From: Chondrus crispus
Lineage: Eukaryota > Rhodophyta > Florideophyceae > Gigartinales > Gigartinaceae
Direction: 5' to 3'
Assembly (NCBI RefSeq): GCF_000350225.1
Contig: NW_005179061.1
Coordinates: 1 to 64,000, forward strand
Length of the DNA: 64,000 bases
The translations under genes were made by a program, and so were the position numbers. Positions 55,536 to 64,000 of the stretch are shown here, one piece after another. The notes below the pieces were generated by a model that had not been told where the DNA came from, did not search any database, and worked only from the letters and a program-made list of their open reading frames with translations. Every line of letters begins with the position of its first letter. Positions within the stretch are counted from its first letter, which is position 1.

Positions 55536-58500
55536 TCAATCTCCGTCTTCTGTGACCTCATTCATCTCAGCATCGCGCAGCGCAGCAAGATTCTCTACAG
55601 CCTTGGAATGGTTGTCCTCTTTGATGGCCCTCTCGTACAATCTGCATGCACGATCTGTATCCCGCTCGACTCCTTCCGCTCCATCGCGTAACAGATTTCC
55701 GAGTTCCACCATTGCGTCTGTATCGTTGCTCTCTTCAATGGCCATCTCAAACAGCTCAGCCGCGCGCACCAAATTGCAATCCAAACCCTCCGCCCCGTCT
55801 CTCAGCAAGATACCGAGATTGTACATCGCGATGCCGTTCCTGCCTTTCGATATTGCAAGCTCATAAAGCTCCATTGCGCGTACCGCATCGGCTTCTACTC
55901 CTTCTGCGCCCTTATGCACCATCATTCCTAGACGGTTCATCGCCTCGACATCATCATGCTCATTGATTGCACGCTCGAACAACTCCTTGGCTCGTACCGC
56001 ATCCTTCTCGACCCCCTCCCCTCCGGTCTCCAACAAACAACCTAGGTTGTACATCGCAGAGCCGTCATTGCCTTTCGATATTGCAAGCTCATAAAGCTCC
56101 ATTGCGCGTACCGCATCGGCTTCTACTCCTTCTGCGCCCTCCTCCACCATCAGTCCTAGATTGTTCATCGCCCCGACATGACCATGCTCATTGATTGCAC
56201 GCTCGAACAACTCCTTGGCTCGTACCGCATCCTTCTCGACCCCCTCCCCTCCGGTCTCCAACAAACAACCTAGGTTGTTCATCGCAGAGCCGTCATCGCC
56301 TTTCGATATTGCAAGCTCATAAAGCTCCATTGCGCGTACCGCATCGGCTTCTACTCCTTCTGCGCCGTTACGCAGCATCAGTCCTAGACTGTTCATCGCC
56401 CAAACATGACCATGCTCATTGATTGCACGCTCGAACAACTCCTTGGCTCGTACCGCATCCTTCTCGACCCCCTTCCCTCCGGTCTCCAACAAACGACCTA
56501 GGCTGTTCATCGCAGAGCTTTTATTGCCTTTCGATATTGCAAGCTCATACAGCTCCATTGCACGTACCGCATCGGCTTCTACTCCTTCTGCGCCGTTATG
56601 CAGCATCAGTCCTAGATCGTTCATCGCCCCGACATCATCATGCTCCTCAATCCGGCGTTCCAGAAGAGTCTTTTCTAAAATGTTAACAGTACACACGTCG
56701 TACTCGGTCACCTCACTGTCCATGAAGAAGAACTGCTTCCGACGGATAGCCACTCCTTGCCCTCGTTCCGCTCCAAGTATTTCTTCAAAGTTACGACAAA
56801 GACAATCCAACTTATCCAATCTCAGTGATCTTGCTATCAACCTTCGCATCCATACGAGGCAGCTTCGTACATCCTCAGGTATACTCAGATCTACTGCGCA
56901 TTTCAGAAATCCCAGAACCACATCCACGACATAGTTGTCAAAAGCCGATTTCTCCACAAGCTCCTGCAATAATGAAAACAACGCTTCAAACTCTCTTCCA
57001 CCCCCCTTGACCCCGCCACTCCCCTTTCTGCTCACAAAAACACTGTGGAAAAAAGCTAGCACCAATTCTCCAGCTCGTCGCCTGTTCGTCAATATCATGT
57101 GTTCTGTGATCTCCTCACTCGAGTCGGTGAGGAGCTTCACGCATCTCTGCAACGCGTTCATATCACCATGCTCCAGTGCAGCAACCTTCAACAGAAAAAT
57201 GGCTCTTTGGACCTGGCCCAACTCTTCCCCAATAACATTTTCGCCTTTTGCTGGCAGGTTCTTCGCAAACCCTTCATCTTCGTATACTCCAGCCCTGACT
57301 GAGCTCAAGCAACCTGGCGACTTATCAACCAGTGCTTCTCTTACTATCAAACATCCGTCTTGTAAGGCCTCGCGGTCATTGTCTTCGTACACCGTGAAGC
57401 TTCTCTCCCCGACTGCTTGGGTGTGGGATGTCGTAATGTTCTTCTTTCTAACGACGAGATCACCGTGTCGCATGCTCACTTCAAATTTCGCAAGAACTTT
57501 GTCCCCTTCTAGCTCAAATCTGCATTGCTGGCTTCGAAACGGTTCCCATCCCGACCACATCTCAACCTCTGTACCCGTTTTGTGTGCTCTTGGCTTTACA
57601 CTCACGATGCCTGACGTCATATTCCGGTGCCCGGCATGCAAGTCTGGCGAACACATACCATGATTCTTCTGCCATCGCCTCAATCCCTCCATACGTCCCA
57701 ACGCCGCCTCCCGCCACCATCCCCACTCAAACCGCTCATCTCGCGATGTCGCCCCCCGGCACAACCGTACTCTCACTTTGCATCCTCTATCGCCCGCTCC
57801 ACCTCTATTGCTCCAATCGTCATCGTCGCTCACTTGTACCTGAAGCCTCATTCTCTGAGGCCCACAAATCGGCACTATCCCAAACATTTCTTCGCTCCGT
57901 TTCTTCCTCTCTTCTTCCGCATCCCTACCTCTTTGCTCCTTCACGAATGACACTGACACACTATCTCGATTTTCCGAGATTGCCACCCCCCCTGCCTCGC
58001 TTGCCCGGACATCCGTGTCACCGATTTCCTCGCTCGTTTCTTCTGTCTTCATCACAACCAGCGACGGAAAACTGACCATGCAAAGCGCCACCGCTACCAT
58101 ACTGCTCGGGCTCCCTTCCATTCCCGATACCCTTTCCCTCAAAGCACATTGCAACTCCCACACTACACGACACTGCACCGCCCGATCCCTCAGTACTGCA
58201 TTCCCTTCTCTCTGCCGCAGGGTACGTGACACATCATTCGATACACGCCCAACCTCCGTCCACCCCGATATCAACTCCCCCGCTTGAAACATCAAAGGCC
58301 TCCACGCCCCACTCTGCGAGTCCGTGTTCGCTTTCACCCACCTTCCCAGTCTCGTACGCACGCTCTCCAGCGAATATCCCATAAACGTCAATGTCTGCTC
58401 CAACTGCTCAAACTCTTGACCCACGACTCCAAACTGGAATGCTTGCATCGCTTCTTCAATTCGAACATGTCTCATGAAGAGGCCGCTCCCCCTCTTTTCC

Positions 58501-60095
58501 ATCCCTCCCATCTCCACGCCTTCTCCGCTCACCACAGTCTCTTGGTCATGTTCGACTTGACCCAGACAACGTCTTAGCCATCCTTCGTCCTTACTCACCA
58601 GGAATTGCATTTGCACTCCCGCCATAAGCGCTAACCAGCAGTCGACAAGCTCCCCGACCTTGGTCACCAGTCTATTCTCCTTGGATACTTCATGAAAGTA
58701 TCGTTCTGGCATCGGAAATCCGCATATGCTAGCACTCCTTCTTTCCGCTGCATCCACTCCTGAAGTTCTGTTGCCCATACCCAGCTGTGCTCGCATATTT
58801 TCTATCGCTAAATCGTCATGCTCCAGTTTCTCATACTCCTCAGATCTACGAGAATCTCTGCTCGCACTTCCGTTGCGAATCCGTTCTTCTCCTATGTACA
58901 GCAAAATCGCAAGCCACTCCACTCTCTCGATGTCCAACTCTTCCACTTGTTCTTCAAACTCCACCGGAATTCCATCAATGAATCGATTTAGTTTTCTCTC
59001 GTAGGCCTTGTACCCCTTTCCAGGCCGCAAGACCGCATTCCTCTGCACTGCATCGAACGGCATTCCACGTCCAGTCGTCATCGCTCGTCGCAACAAGTCC
59101 TCTTTTGACAAAAGCGACTTGCCTTCATCCAGCGGCAAATAACTCCCCAGCCACAGTTGTATTCCGGCCGTCGCCAGCACGCGCCCAGCCAGGTGTTCTC
59201 GTCGTCTTTCGTACCGCTCCAAGTTATTTATCGCCCCATCCTCATCATCGACTTCCGGCGCAACGGTGAACTCCGTTATCCACTTGTTCAACCCCTGCGC
59301 CGCAAACGCCACGCACCATCGCAGCCACACATCCTCTGGCTTGTGCGGTACCTGTACAAAGCAGGGTATAGACCCATTCCCAAGCCATTTCTGCACTATT
59401 CCATACACATACCGAAATGGTATCGAGAGCGCTTGTAACAGAATCACGATGCGTTGACGAAACACGTTTCTTCTCTTTGGATCTATTCTGAACTCAATCT
59501 TGTCAAACACTATGTAGCACCGAGCATTCCCATGGAACACACGGTTCTCAATCACTTCATCGCTCACCCATAGTTCATCTACAATTTCAGCCACAGAGTG
59601 CACGTTTTCCTTGTCATCGGTATTTCCGGACTCCTGCGAAGTACTGATATTCGTGGTTTCTTGCTCTCTTTCTTCGCCATTCTGGGTTTGCTCCTTCCCA
59701 TCATGGCCAGTACGGGCGCCCGTGTTGAGCTCATATTCAATCCCAAGGGCCCGCAACGACTCAATGCTCTTGACAGCCCACTTGACAAATAGCTGCAACT
59801 GCCACAGTCCCCATAACGTCCGCACAACGTGCAGCAACGCAAACAGCATAGCGACCAGCGCAGTGAACATCTCCTTTTGATCGACATTGGATTGCACGAC
59901 CATGTAAAACAGTATGTAGATTGCCGGGACTAGCGCGAGAACAAGGTTGACGTAGCCGGCGATACGAACGTCACGTACCCTGCGCCATTTGGCAGAGATA
60001 AAGTCAAAGGTGGTGAGAGCAGTCCACGGGAGGAAGGCGGCGGTGTAGGCCAACAGGACGATGATGGTGTTTTCAGCGAGATGGTCGAAGGCCAT
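55536..60095 (-). CDS. large membrane-anchored Sel1-repeat protein
   Basis: A single-exon 1519-aa protein. The N-terminus has three hydrophobic segments (about residues 10-30, 45-67, 74-96), so it is probably membrane-anchored. A long middle region (about 190-1100) is rich in Arg, Glu and Trp and resembles no family I can name. The C-terminus (about 1150-1515) has nine full and one partial 38-residue Sel1/TPR-like repeats with the pattern AMNxLGxxLxxGAEGVEADAVRAMELYELAI. Sel1 repeats form helical scaffolds for protein-protein contacts, as in SEL1/HRD3 of ER-associated degradation; no catalytic domain is seen here. Repeats alternate between two types, giving a 76-residue dimer. The ATG at 60095 is the first in frame and starts just before the first membrane segment. 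Confidence 0.8.
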   Translation of the reverse strand: MAFDHLAENTIIVLLAYTAAFLPWTALTTFDFISAKWRRVRDVRIAGYVNLVLALVPAIYILFYMVVQSNVDQKEMFTALVAMLFALLHVVRTLWGLWQLQLFVKWAVKSIESLRALGIEYELNTGARTGHDGKEQTQNGEEREQETTNISTSQESGNTDDKENVHSVAEIVDELWVSDEVIENRVFHGNARCYIVFDKIEFRIDPKRRNVFRQRIVILLQALSIPFRYVYGIVQKWLGNGSIPCFVQVPHKPEDVWLRWCVAFAAQGLNKWITEFTVAPEVDDEDGAINNLERYERRREHLAGRVLATAGIQLWLGSYLPLDEGKSLLSKEDLLRRAMTTGRGMPFDAVQRNAVLRPGKGYKAYERKLNRFIDGIPVEFEEQVEELDIERVEWLAILLYIGEERIRNGSASRDSRRSEEYEKLEHDDLAIENMRAQLGMGNRTSGVDAAERRSASICGFPMPERYFHEVSKENRLVTKVGELVDCWLALMAGVQMQFLVSKDEGWLRRCLGQVEHDQETVVSGEGVEMGGMEKRGSGLFMRHVRIEEAMQAFQFGVVGQEFEQLEQTLTFMGYSLESVRTRLGRWVKANTDSQSGAWRPLMFQAGELISGWTEVGRVSNDVSRTLRQREGNAVLRDRAVQCRVVWELQCALRERVSGMEGSPSSMVAVALCMVSFPSLVVMKTEETSEEIGDTDVRASEAGGVAISENRDSVSVSFVKEQRGRDAEEERKKRSEEMFGIVPICGPQRMRLQVQVSDDDDWSNRGGAGDRGCKVRVRLCRGATSRDERFEWGWWREAALGRMEGLRRWQKNHGMCSPDLHAGHRNMTSGIVSVKPRAHKTGTEVEMWSGWEPFRSQQCRFELEGDKVLAKFEVSMRHGDLVVRKKNITTSHTQAVGERSFTVYEDNDREALQDGCLIVREALVDKSPGCLSSVRAGVYEDEGFAKNLPAKGENVIGEELGQVQRAIFLLKVAALEHGDMNALQRCVKLLTDSSEEITEHMILTNRRRAGELVLAFFHSVFVSRKGSGGVKGGGREFEALFSLLQELVEKSAFDNYVVDVVLGFLKCAVDLSIPEDVRSCLVWMRRLIARSLRLDKLDCLCRNFEEILGAERGQGVAIRRKQFFFMDSEVTEYDVCTVNILEKTLLERRIEEHDDVGAMNDLGLMLHNGAEGVEADAVRAMELYELAISKGNKSSAMNSLGRLLETGGKGVEKDAVRAKELFERAINEHGHVWAMNSLGLMLRNGAEGVEADAVRAMELYELAISKGDDGSAMNNLGCLLETGGEGVEKDAVRAKELFERAINEHGHVGAMNNLGLMVEEGAEGVEADAVRAMELYELAISKGNDGSAMYNLGCLLETGGEGVEKDAVRAKELFERAINEHDDVEAMNRLGMMVHKGAEGVEADAVRAMELYELAISKGRNGIAMYNLGILLRDGAEGLDCNLVRAAELFEMAIEESNDTDAMVELGNLLRDGAEGVERDTDRACRLYERAIKEDNHSKAVENLAALRDAEMNEVTEDGD
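55590..56640 (-). repeat. Sel1 repeats, 228-bp dimer tandem
   Basis: At the DNA level the Sel1 region consists of 228-bp blocks, seen between about 55880 and 56560 as three near-copies. Each encodes one GAEGVEADAVRAMELYELAI-type and one GGEGVEKDAVRAKELFERAI-type repeat. The outer repeats are more diverged. Confidence 0.88.
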
Positions 60096-60633
60096 ATTGG
60101 CAAAGAAAGCGAGGTGTGCGAGTGACTTGGAAAGAATCTAGGAAGTTTTGATGTGAAAGTCTGGGTTTGTTTACTTGCAGACGAGAGCTCACTGTAATGA
60201 CTCGTCTTTGTCAATCGTGTACCGTGAAGTGAAGGGATACTTGCGCAAAAGAACACGGTCAAGGTGGGGTAGATGGGATTTACGGGAGCGGCTGCAGGCT
60301 GTGGAGAGAGAAGGAAGGCTCTGGAGGAAATCGTCAGTGTAGGCAAGGAAGGGGACGTTCGTAGATGCGCCGCAGCCCCAACAAGTAACGTGTGGTCCAA
60401 AGATGAAATAGTTCATAATAAGTGATGATGCGAGGAATTGTTGCGTTGTCCTGGTCGAAAACAAGCATTGCAGCAACTCCCTCGAGTCTACCCTTCGAAG
60501 GGTAGAGCGTAGGAACGGGCTGGCGTATCACGCCGCACAGGAGAGTCTGCCGGGAAGCAAACACGGAGGGGGGGGCTCGTGAGAGTAGATAAGTGTGGGT
60601 TGTCCACCGGCCTCGAGTGCGGATATTCCAGTA
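60096..60633. other. intergenic, upstream of Sel1 gene
   Basis: Presumed promoter region of the Sel1-repeat gene. It holds one TACCCTTCGAAGGGTA palindrome (60489-60504). No clear TATA box or other gene. Confidence 0.5.
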
Positions 60634-61140
60634 CAGGGGGGGTCGCGATATAGTGCTACCCTGTGTCAGTGGGCCGAAAACAGCAGTATATCGAACCAGG
60701 CACTGTTAAATAATGAGATTTACGGCTTTTTTGCAGCCACTTCCTTGCATCACTGCTCAGAAAGACCGCTCGCAAGACGCCATCACTCATGCTTTGTATC
60801 TTCACTACAGACTCAAGTCTAATCAAGCATTTCAATTATTAGTAGCTGCCGAGCCGTTGCATTGACTTCCTCCTTTTTCGCAGCCATAAATGCCAGCCTA
60901 CACTTTTGCAGATGTCCAATTGCATCATCGACCCTGCCTTTTTCCGCCAGTCTCTATTCGAGTTGGCAACTGCATAATATCTTTCCGCGGCGGCAGCGGC
61001 TCTCGGGCAGTACATGTCCATCCAACTGCCTCCCTGGAGACCCTTCGTTTTTGGCTCAAAATTCGTGCCACCCGCAGAAGGGTAGCACTATATCGGAGCT
61101 GGCACTAACAAATATGGCACTATATCGCGACCCTCCCCTG
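60634..61140. mobile_element. mariner-type MITE, copy 2
   Basis: 507 bp, flanked by TA (60632-60633 and 61141-61142), with the same inverted ends and interior as 50981-51493 apart from a few small indels and substitutions. Same orientation as copy 1. Confidence 0.88.
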
Positions 61141-61233
61141 TACGTAGGCGCTGACTAAGGTTGGTCATGTACCATGGTCACATTACAGTACCCTGTTCAC
61201 GGCCAACCAGTGCGCTAAACCTTTACCGTAACT

Positions 61234-61333
61234 CACATGTTTGGCAATGCAATGGGATCTTCAAACAGCGCTCTGAAATTGGTGCAACAGAGAACTTCGA
61301 AGCAGTTAACTTTGTACTGTGGGTGCACTGTAT
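61234..61333. repeat. 100-bp dispersed repeat, copy 2
   Basis: Identical by eye to 50516-50615. Here it lies to the right of the MITE; at the other locus it lies to the left. Confidence 0.9.
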
Positions 61334-61534
61334 GAGAAAGGAAACTACCAAGAGGGCGGCGCAGCCGGGGCTGGGCGGGCAAGAGAAATAGACATGGCCA
61401 GGAGAGGGGGGCTGGCAAGAGGCTCACGATGGCGCCATAAGTACCACGGAGCAGCGAGACTGCGAGGTGAGGTACGCTCGGTTGGCTGATAGTAATTACA
61501 GCCACTCGCTATCCTCCGGGGAGTTTCACCCCTA

Positions 61535-61550
61535 TACACGCTAGCGTGTA
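61535..61550. repeat. 16-bp palindrome
   Basis: TACACGCTAGCGTGTA, perfect, just downstream of the tyrosine recombinase frame. Confidence 0.85.
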
Positions 61551-61600
61551 CAGAGACGCGAAGGGGGCAAATAAAAGCGGTAGCGGATGCACGGAGAGCG

Positions 61601-63393
61601 CTAGACATGCGGTAGCATGTGCGCGAAGAACCACTCCGAAGCGGCGGTGACAATAATACGGCTATCGAAGTAAACAGAAAACTGGTTCTGCGATGCCCAA
61701 TCCAGACGGGTCATAATCCATTCGCGGCTGAACTGGAGGACGAGCAGCTCGTTGAAGCCACCGATACGAGCGCTGTGCCATGCGAAGTAGCAGCCAGGCG
61801 GCGGTGCGCCGTTGACGAGAGCAACGGCAGTCTCAACCGCAATGCCGAGATCGGCAGTGCCGACCTTTTGTCCACGTCTGAGATTGAAGAAACCAAGATT
61901 GGCGGGACGCAAGGAGCGCCATTTCGAAAGCAATGCGTTTGGCGAAGCAGTAGAGGTCCAGACGGGGTTGGTTGGAAGTGAAAGGCGTAATGGTCGGGAC
62001 CGAGATTTGCCTTTCCGGTGAGTGATCACCGCACTCACTCCCTCCGCCGTTATGGTGATGTCGCTGTCTTTCAGATATGCGACAGACACCCACCGGCACT
62101 GAAAGACAAATGCAAACACCACTGTAGCACAATAACCCACCGTGTCTACGTCCTCGGCAGACAGCCCACATTCCACAATCTGCTTCATGAGGGCTGCCGG
62201 GAGCCCAACCCGCGCCATATGAACGACGCCTTGAAGATCATCCTTGTTCGCATATGCGCGGACAAGAGCCGATACCATGGGAGTATGAGTTGGGGAATCG
62301 AAGTTGAGGAGCTCGTGGTATCGAGATACGACCGTAACGTACTGCGCCACTGACGTCGTACCGACCCTGCCTTCGAGATGCAAGTAGCCGATATATGCTA
62401 GAACATCCCCCTCCTTCGCCCCAAGCCGCGGTCGTCCATCTTCGTCGCAGAAGGTAAACCATTTCTTGATCTGGCTGGAGCGATTGGCCCAAGTCCCGTC
62501 ACTCCATCCGTAGTTGGAAAGCAAGTCTGCTGCGGCCTGGGCGCTTCCCGTTGCACCATCATCCCCACACCGGCTCAATACTGCATCCCGTATCCCCTCC
62601 TGCCACACCACCCTCACGCCATTGTTGCGAGAACGACGGACCAGTCGGCGTTGAGATTTTTCGAACTCCGCAGTAGAGAAAAGTCGGCGCCTTGTGGATG
62701 GAGGACCTTGACCGTAGTGGCGTGACGCACCAACTGCGGATGCCAGGCTTGCGCTGGTCAGTGGGGAGCCACCAGGACGCCCTTCCCACCATCCGCTATA
62801 ACCTTGCGAATGACCAGAGGGAGCATGTCGAAGGGAGGATTCCACAGGCGCGCCCTCCCGTCTCCCCAGTCCTCCTGCATCTGCGTCGCCAGATATTTCC
62901 GTCGCGCGACTGCCGTCTCTCCGAGGGGGCGATGAGCGAACACCACCGAGTCCACCTGATACTCGTCCTGGATCGACTGCAGCAGCTGGTCCGTCGCCTG
63001 CACGTCGCCAGGATCCCAGGTCCGGGAGAGAGCGTCGGCGAACCGGTTGACCGCGGACGGCAACCACCGGGCTTCTATCCGCACCCCCAGGGTTTGCAGC
63101 ATAACTTGAAGCCGGCGTAGCTCCGCCATCATTGGCTTGGAAGCGGACACCATGGCGTTCAAAATGAAGCAGACTGCCTGGTTGTCCTCGTGCAGCAAGA
63201 GACGCTGAACGTCCGGTCGGCCGACGTACGCGGCAAAGTGCCTCTGTAATAGCAGACGAACCGCCCGAAGTACCCTCAAAGTGATCGAGTGCGCGCGATC
63301 GGCTGCCGTCCAAAAGCCTTGACCCTCCCACAAACCCCGCGAGCCCGCCAGCACTTGCGATCCCAGTGTCCCTCCGTACCCCATGTGGTACAA
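61601..63393 (-). mobile_element. DIRS-like element: RNase H and tyrosine recombinase parts
   Basis: Two overlapping minus-strand frames. The first (63393-62758) is RNase H of retroelement type: YGGTLG, LRAVRLLLQ, HEDNQAV, then WLPSAVNRFADALSR and NPPFDMLPLVIRKV. The second (recognisable from about 62700 to 61601) is a tyrosine recombinase with an arginine region (CRWVSVAYLKD), an HSARIGG box and a late tyrosine (VYFDSR). RNase H followed by tyrosine recombinase in place of integrase is the mark of DIRS/Ngaro-like retrotransposons, which insert as circles by recombination. I do not recognise the reverse transcriptase in the window. The element is probably an old partial copy; its outer ends are not located. 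Confidence 0.7.
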
Positions 63394-64000
63394 CCGTAGG
63401 GACGCTAAACCGTAAACGAAAAAGGACAGGCTGTACCTAAAATGAGGGAGCTTGGGGGACCGCTACACTGGAGCGTCAGGTAGAATAATCCGGAACGGTA
63501 GGAAGCACAGGACAAGGGAGGTACACCGCACTGGACACGCGCAGTCGTACTGGGGTGTAGAGCAGTACGACCGGTGGCGAGCTGGAAACCTGCGGGACTT
63601 ACTTAACCGTACGGTAAAGGACTAGGGTAGGAAGTAAGGGGAGGCGTGCTTGCCTCGGTTTACCTCCAGCCCGGTGCCCCCCTATCTTATACCCCCTAGT
63701 AGGGCGGTGGCACCGGACGGACTACAGTAGCTGTACATACTGTAGCCAGCTTACTGTAGCTTACGGTAACTAAAAATGACTACTGTACTAACCCACCGAT
63801 CGGTCGCGCACCACGTGTACACCTGCACTAGCTGGTGCCACTAACTACACGTGGACTCCCACGTGGCCACATCTACACGTGCTGGCCACGTATGCACCGT
63901 ATCGGTTAACATCTTACTACTGTACTTGGCGATGCCTCTGGCGCCCGCCTAGTGCAGTAGCGCCACTTGGCAATTGTACCACAAACCCCCCTTCTTAAAT
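63394..64000. other. window end, no gene seen
   Basis: Contains a TATA-like CTTATACCCCC at about 63685 and many TACTGTA, CTGTAC and CACGTGT words. It may include flanking or terminal sequence of the DIRS-like element, but no repeat partner is in the window. Confidence 0.4.

Noticed and set aside
55646-56934. Plus-strand frames over the Sel1 region
   Set aside because: They repeat every 228 bp as a mirror of the Sel1 dimers and contain no independent domain.

Overview
This is eukaryotic nuclear DNA from a repeat-rich genome. The host genes are long and mostly uninterrupted (one has a single exon of about 4.6 kb). The one clear host intron is short with GT-AG ends. The mobile elements are Ty1/copia-like LTR elements, a PIF/Harbinger transposon, mariner-type MITEs and a tyrosine-recombinase retroelement. 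This fits a compact-gene, repeat-rich alga, most likely a red alga, but that is inference; nothing in the window fixes the taxon.

Layout. 1-3837: 3' part of a first Copia element (Copia-1), entering from the left edge. 3842-32152: a head-to-tail array of seven copies of a non-rDNA unit, about 3.3-3.65 kb each without the Copia insert. Every unit carries the same modules in order: a (GCTCATGCG)n tract; a block with three GT-AG intron-like segments; a Ser/Pro-rich open frame; a (GCGGAGAGC)n minisatellite; a tRNA-like A/B-box module ending in a strong hairpin; a pyrimidine tract; a CGTCCCCA/CGTTCCCA minisatellite; and a short CRE-containing block. Unit 4 is interrupted, and unit 7 ended, by two whole-looking, nearly identical Copia-2 elements. 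These sit at exactly the same base of the unit, so the insert was probably multiplied with the array.

37206-41018: a PIF/Harbinger-type transposon with TTA target duplication. It holds several minisatellites, a possible solo LTR and transposase fragments. 43062-43754: a secreted SIMPL-domain protein. 45164-46411 (-): an RNase H-like and zinc-finger protein with two altered catalytic positions. 46602-48149 (-): an unknown membrane protein with one intron. 48.5-55.5 kb: mostly intergenic, with two MITE families, repeated palindromes and possible LINE debris. 55536-60095 (-): a large membrane-anchored Sel1-repeat protein. 60634-61140: a second copy of the mariner-type MITE. 61601-63393 (-): RNase H and tyrosine-recombinase parts of a DIRS-like element.

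I see no operon-like or pathway link between the four host genes. The most unusual object is the seven-unit array, whose repeated splice signals, tRNA-like module and hairpins suggest a transcribed tandem locus.
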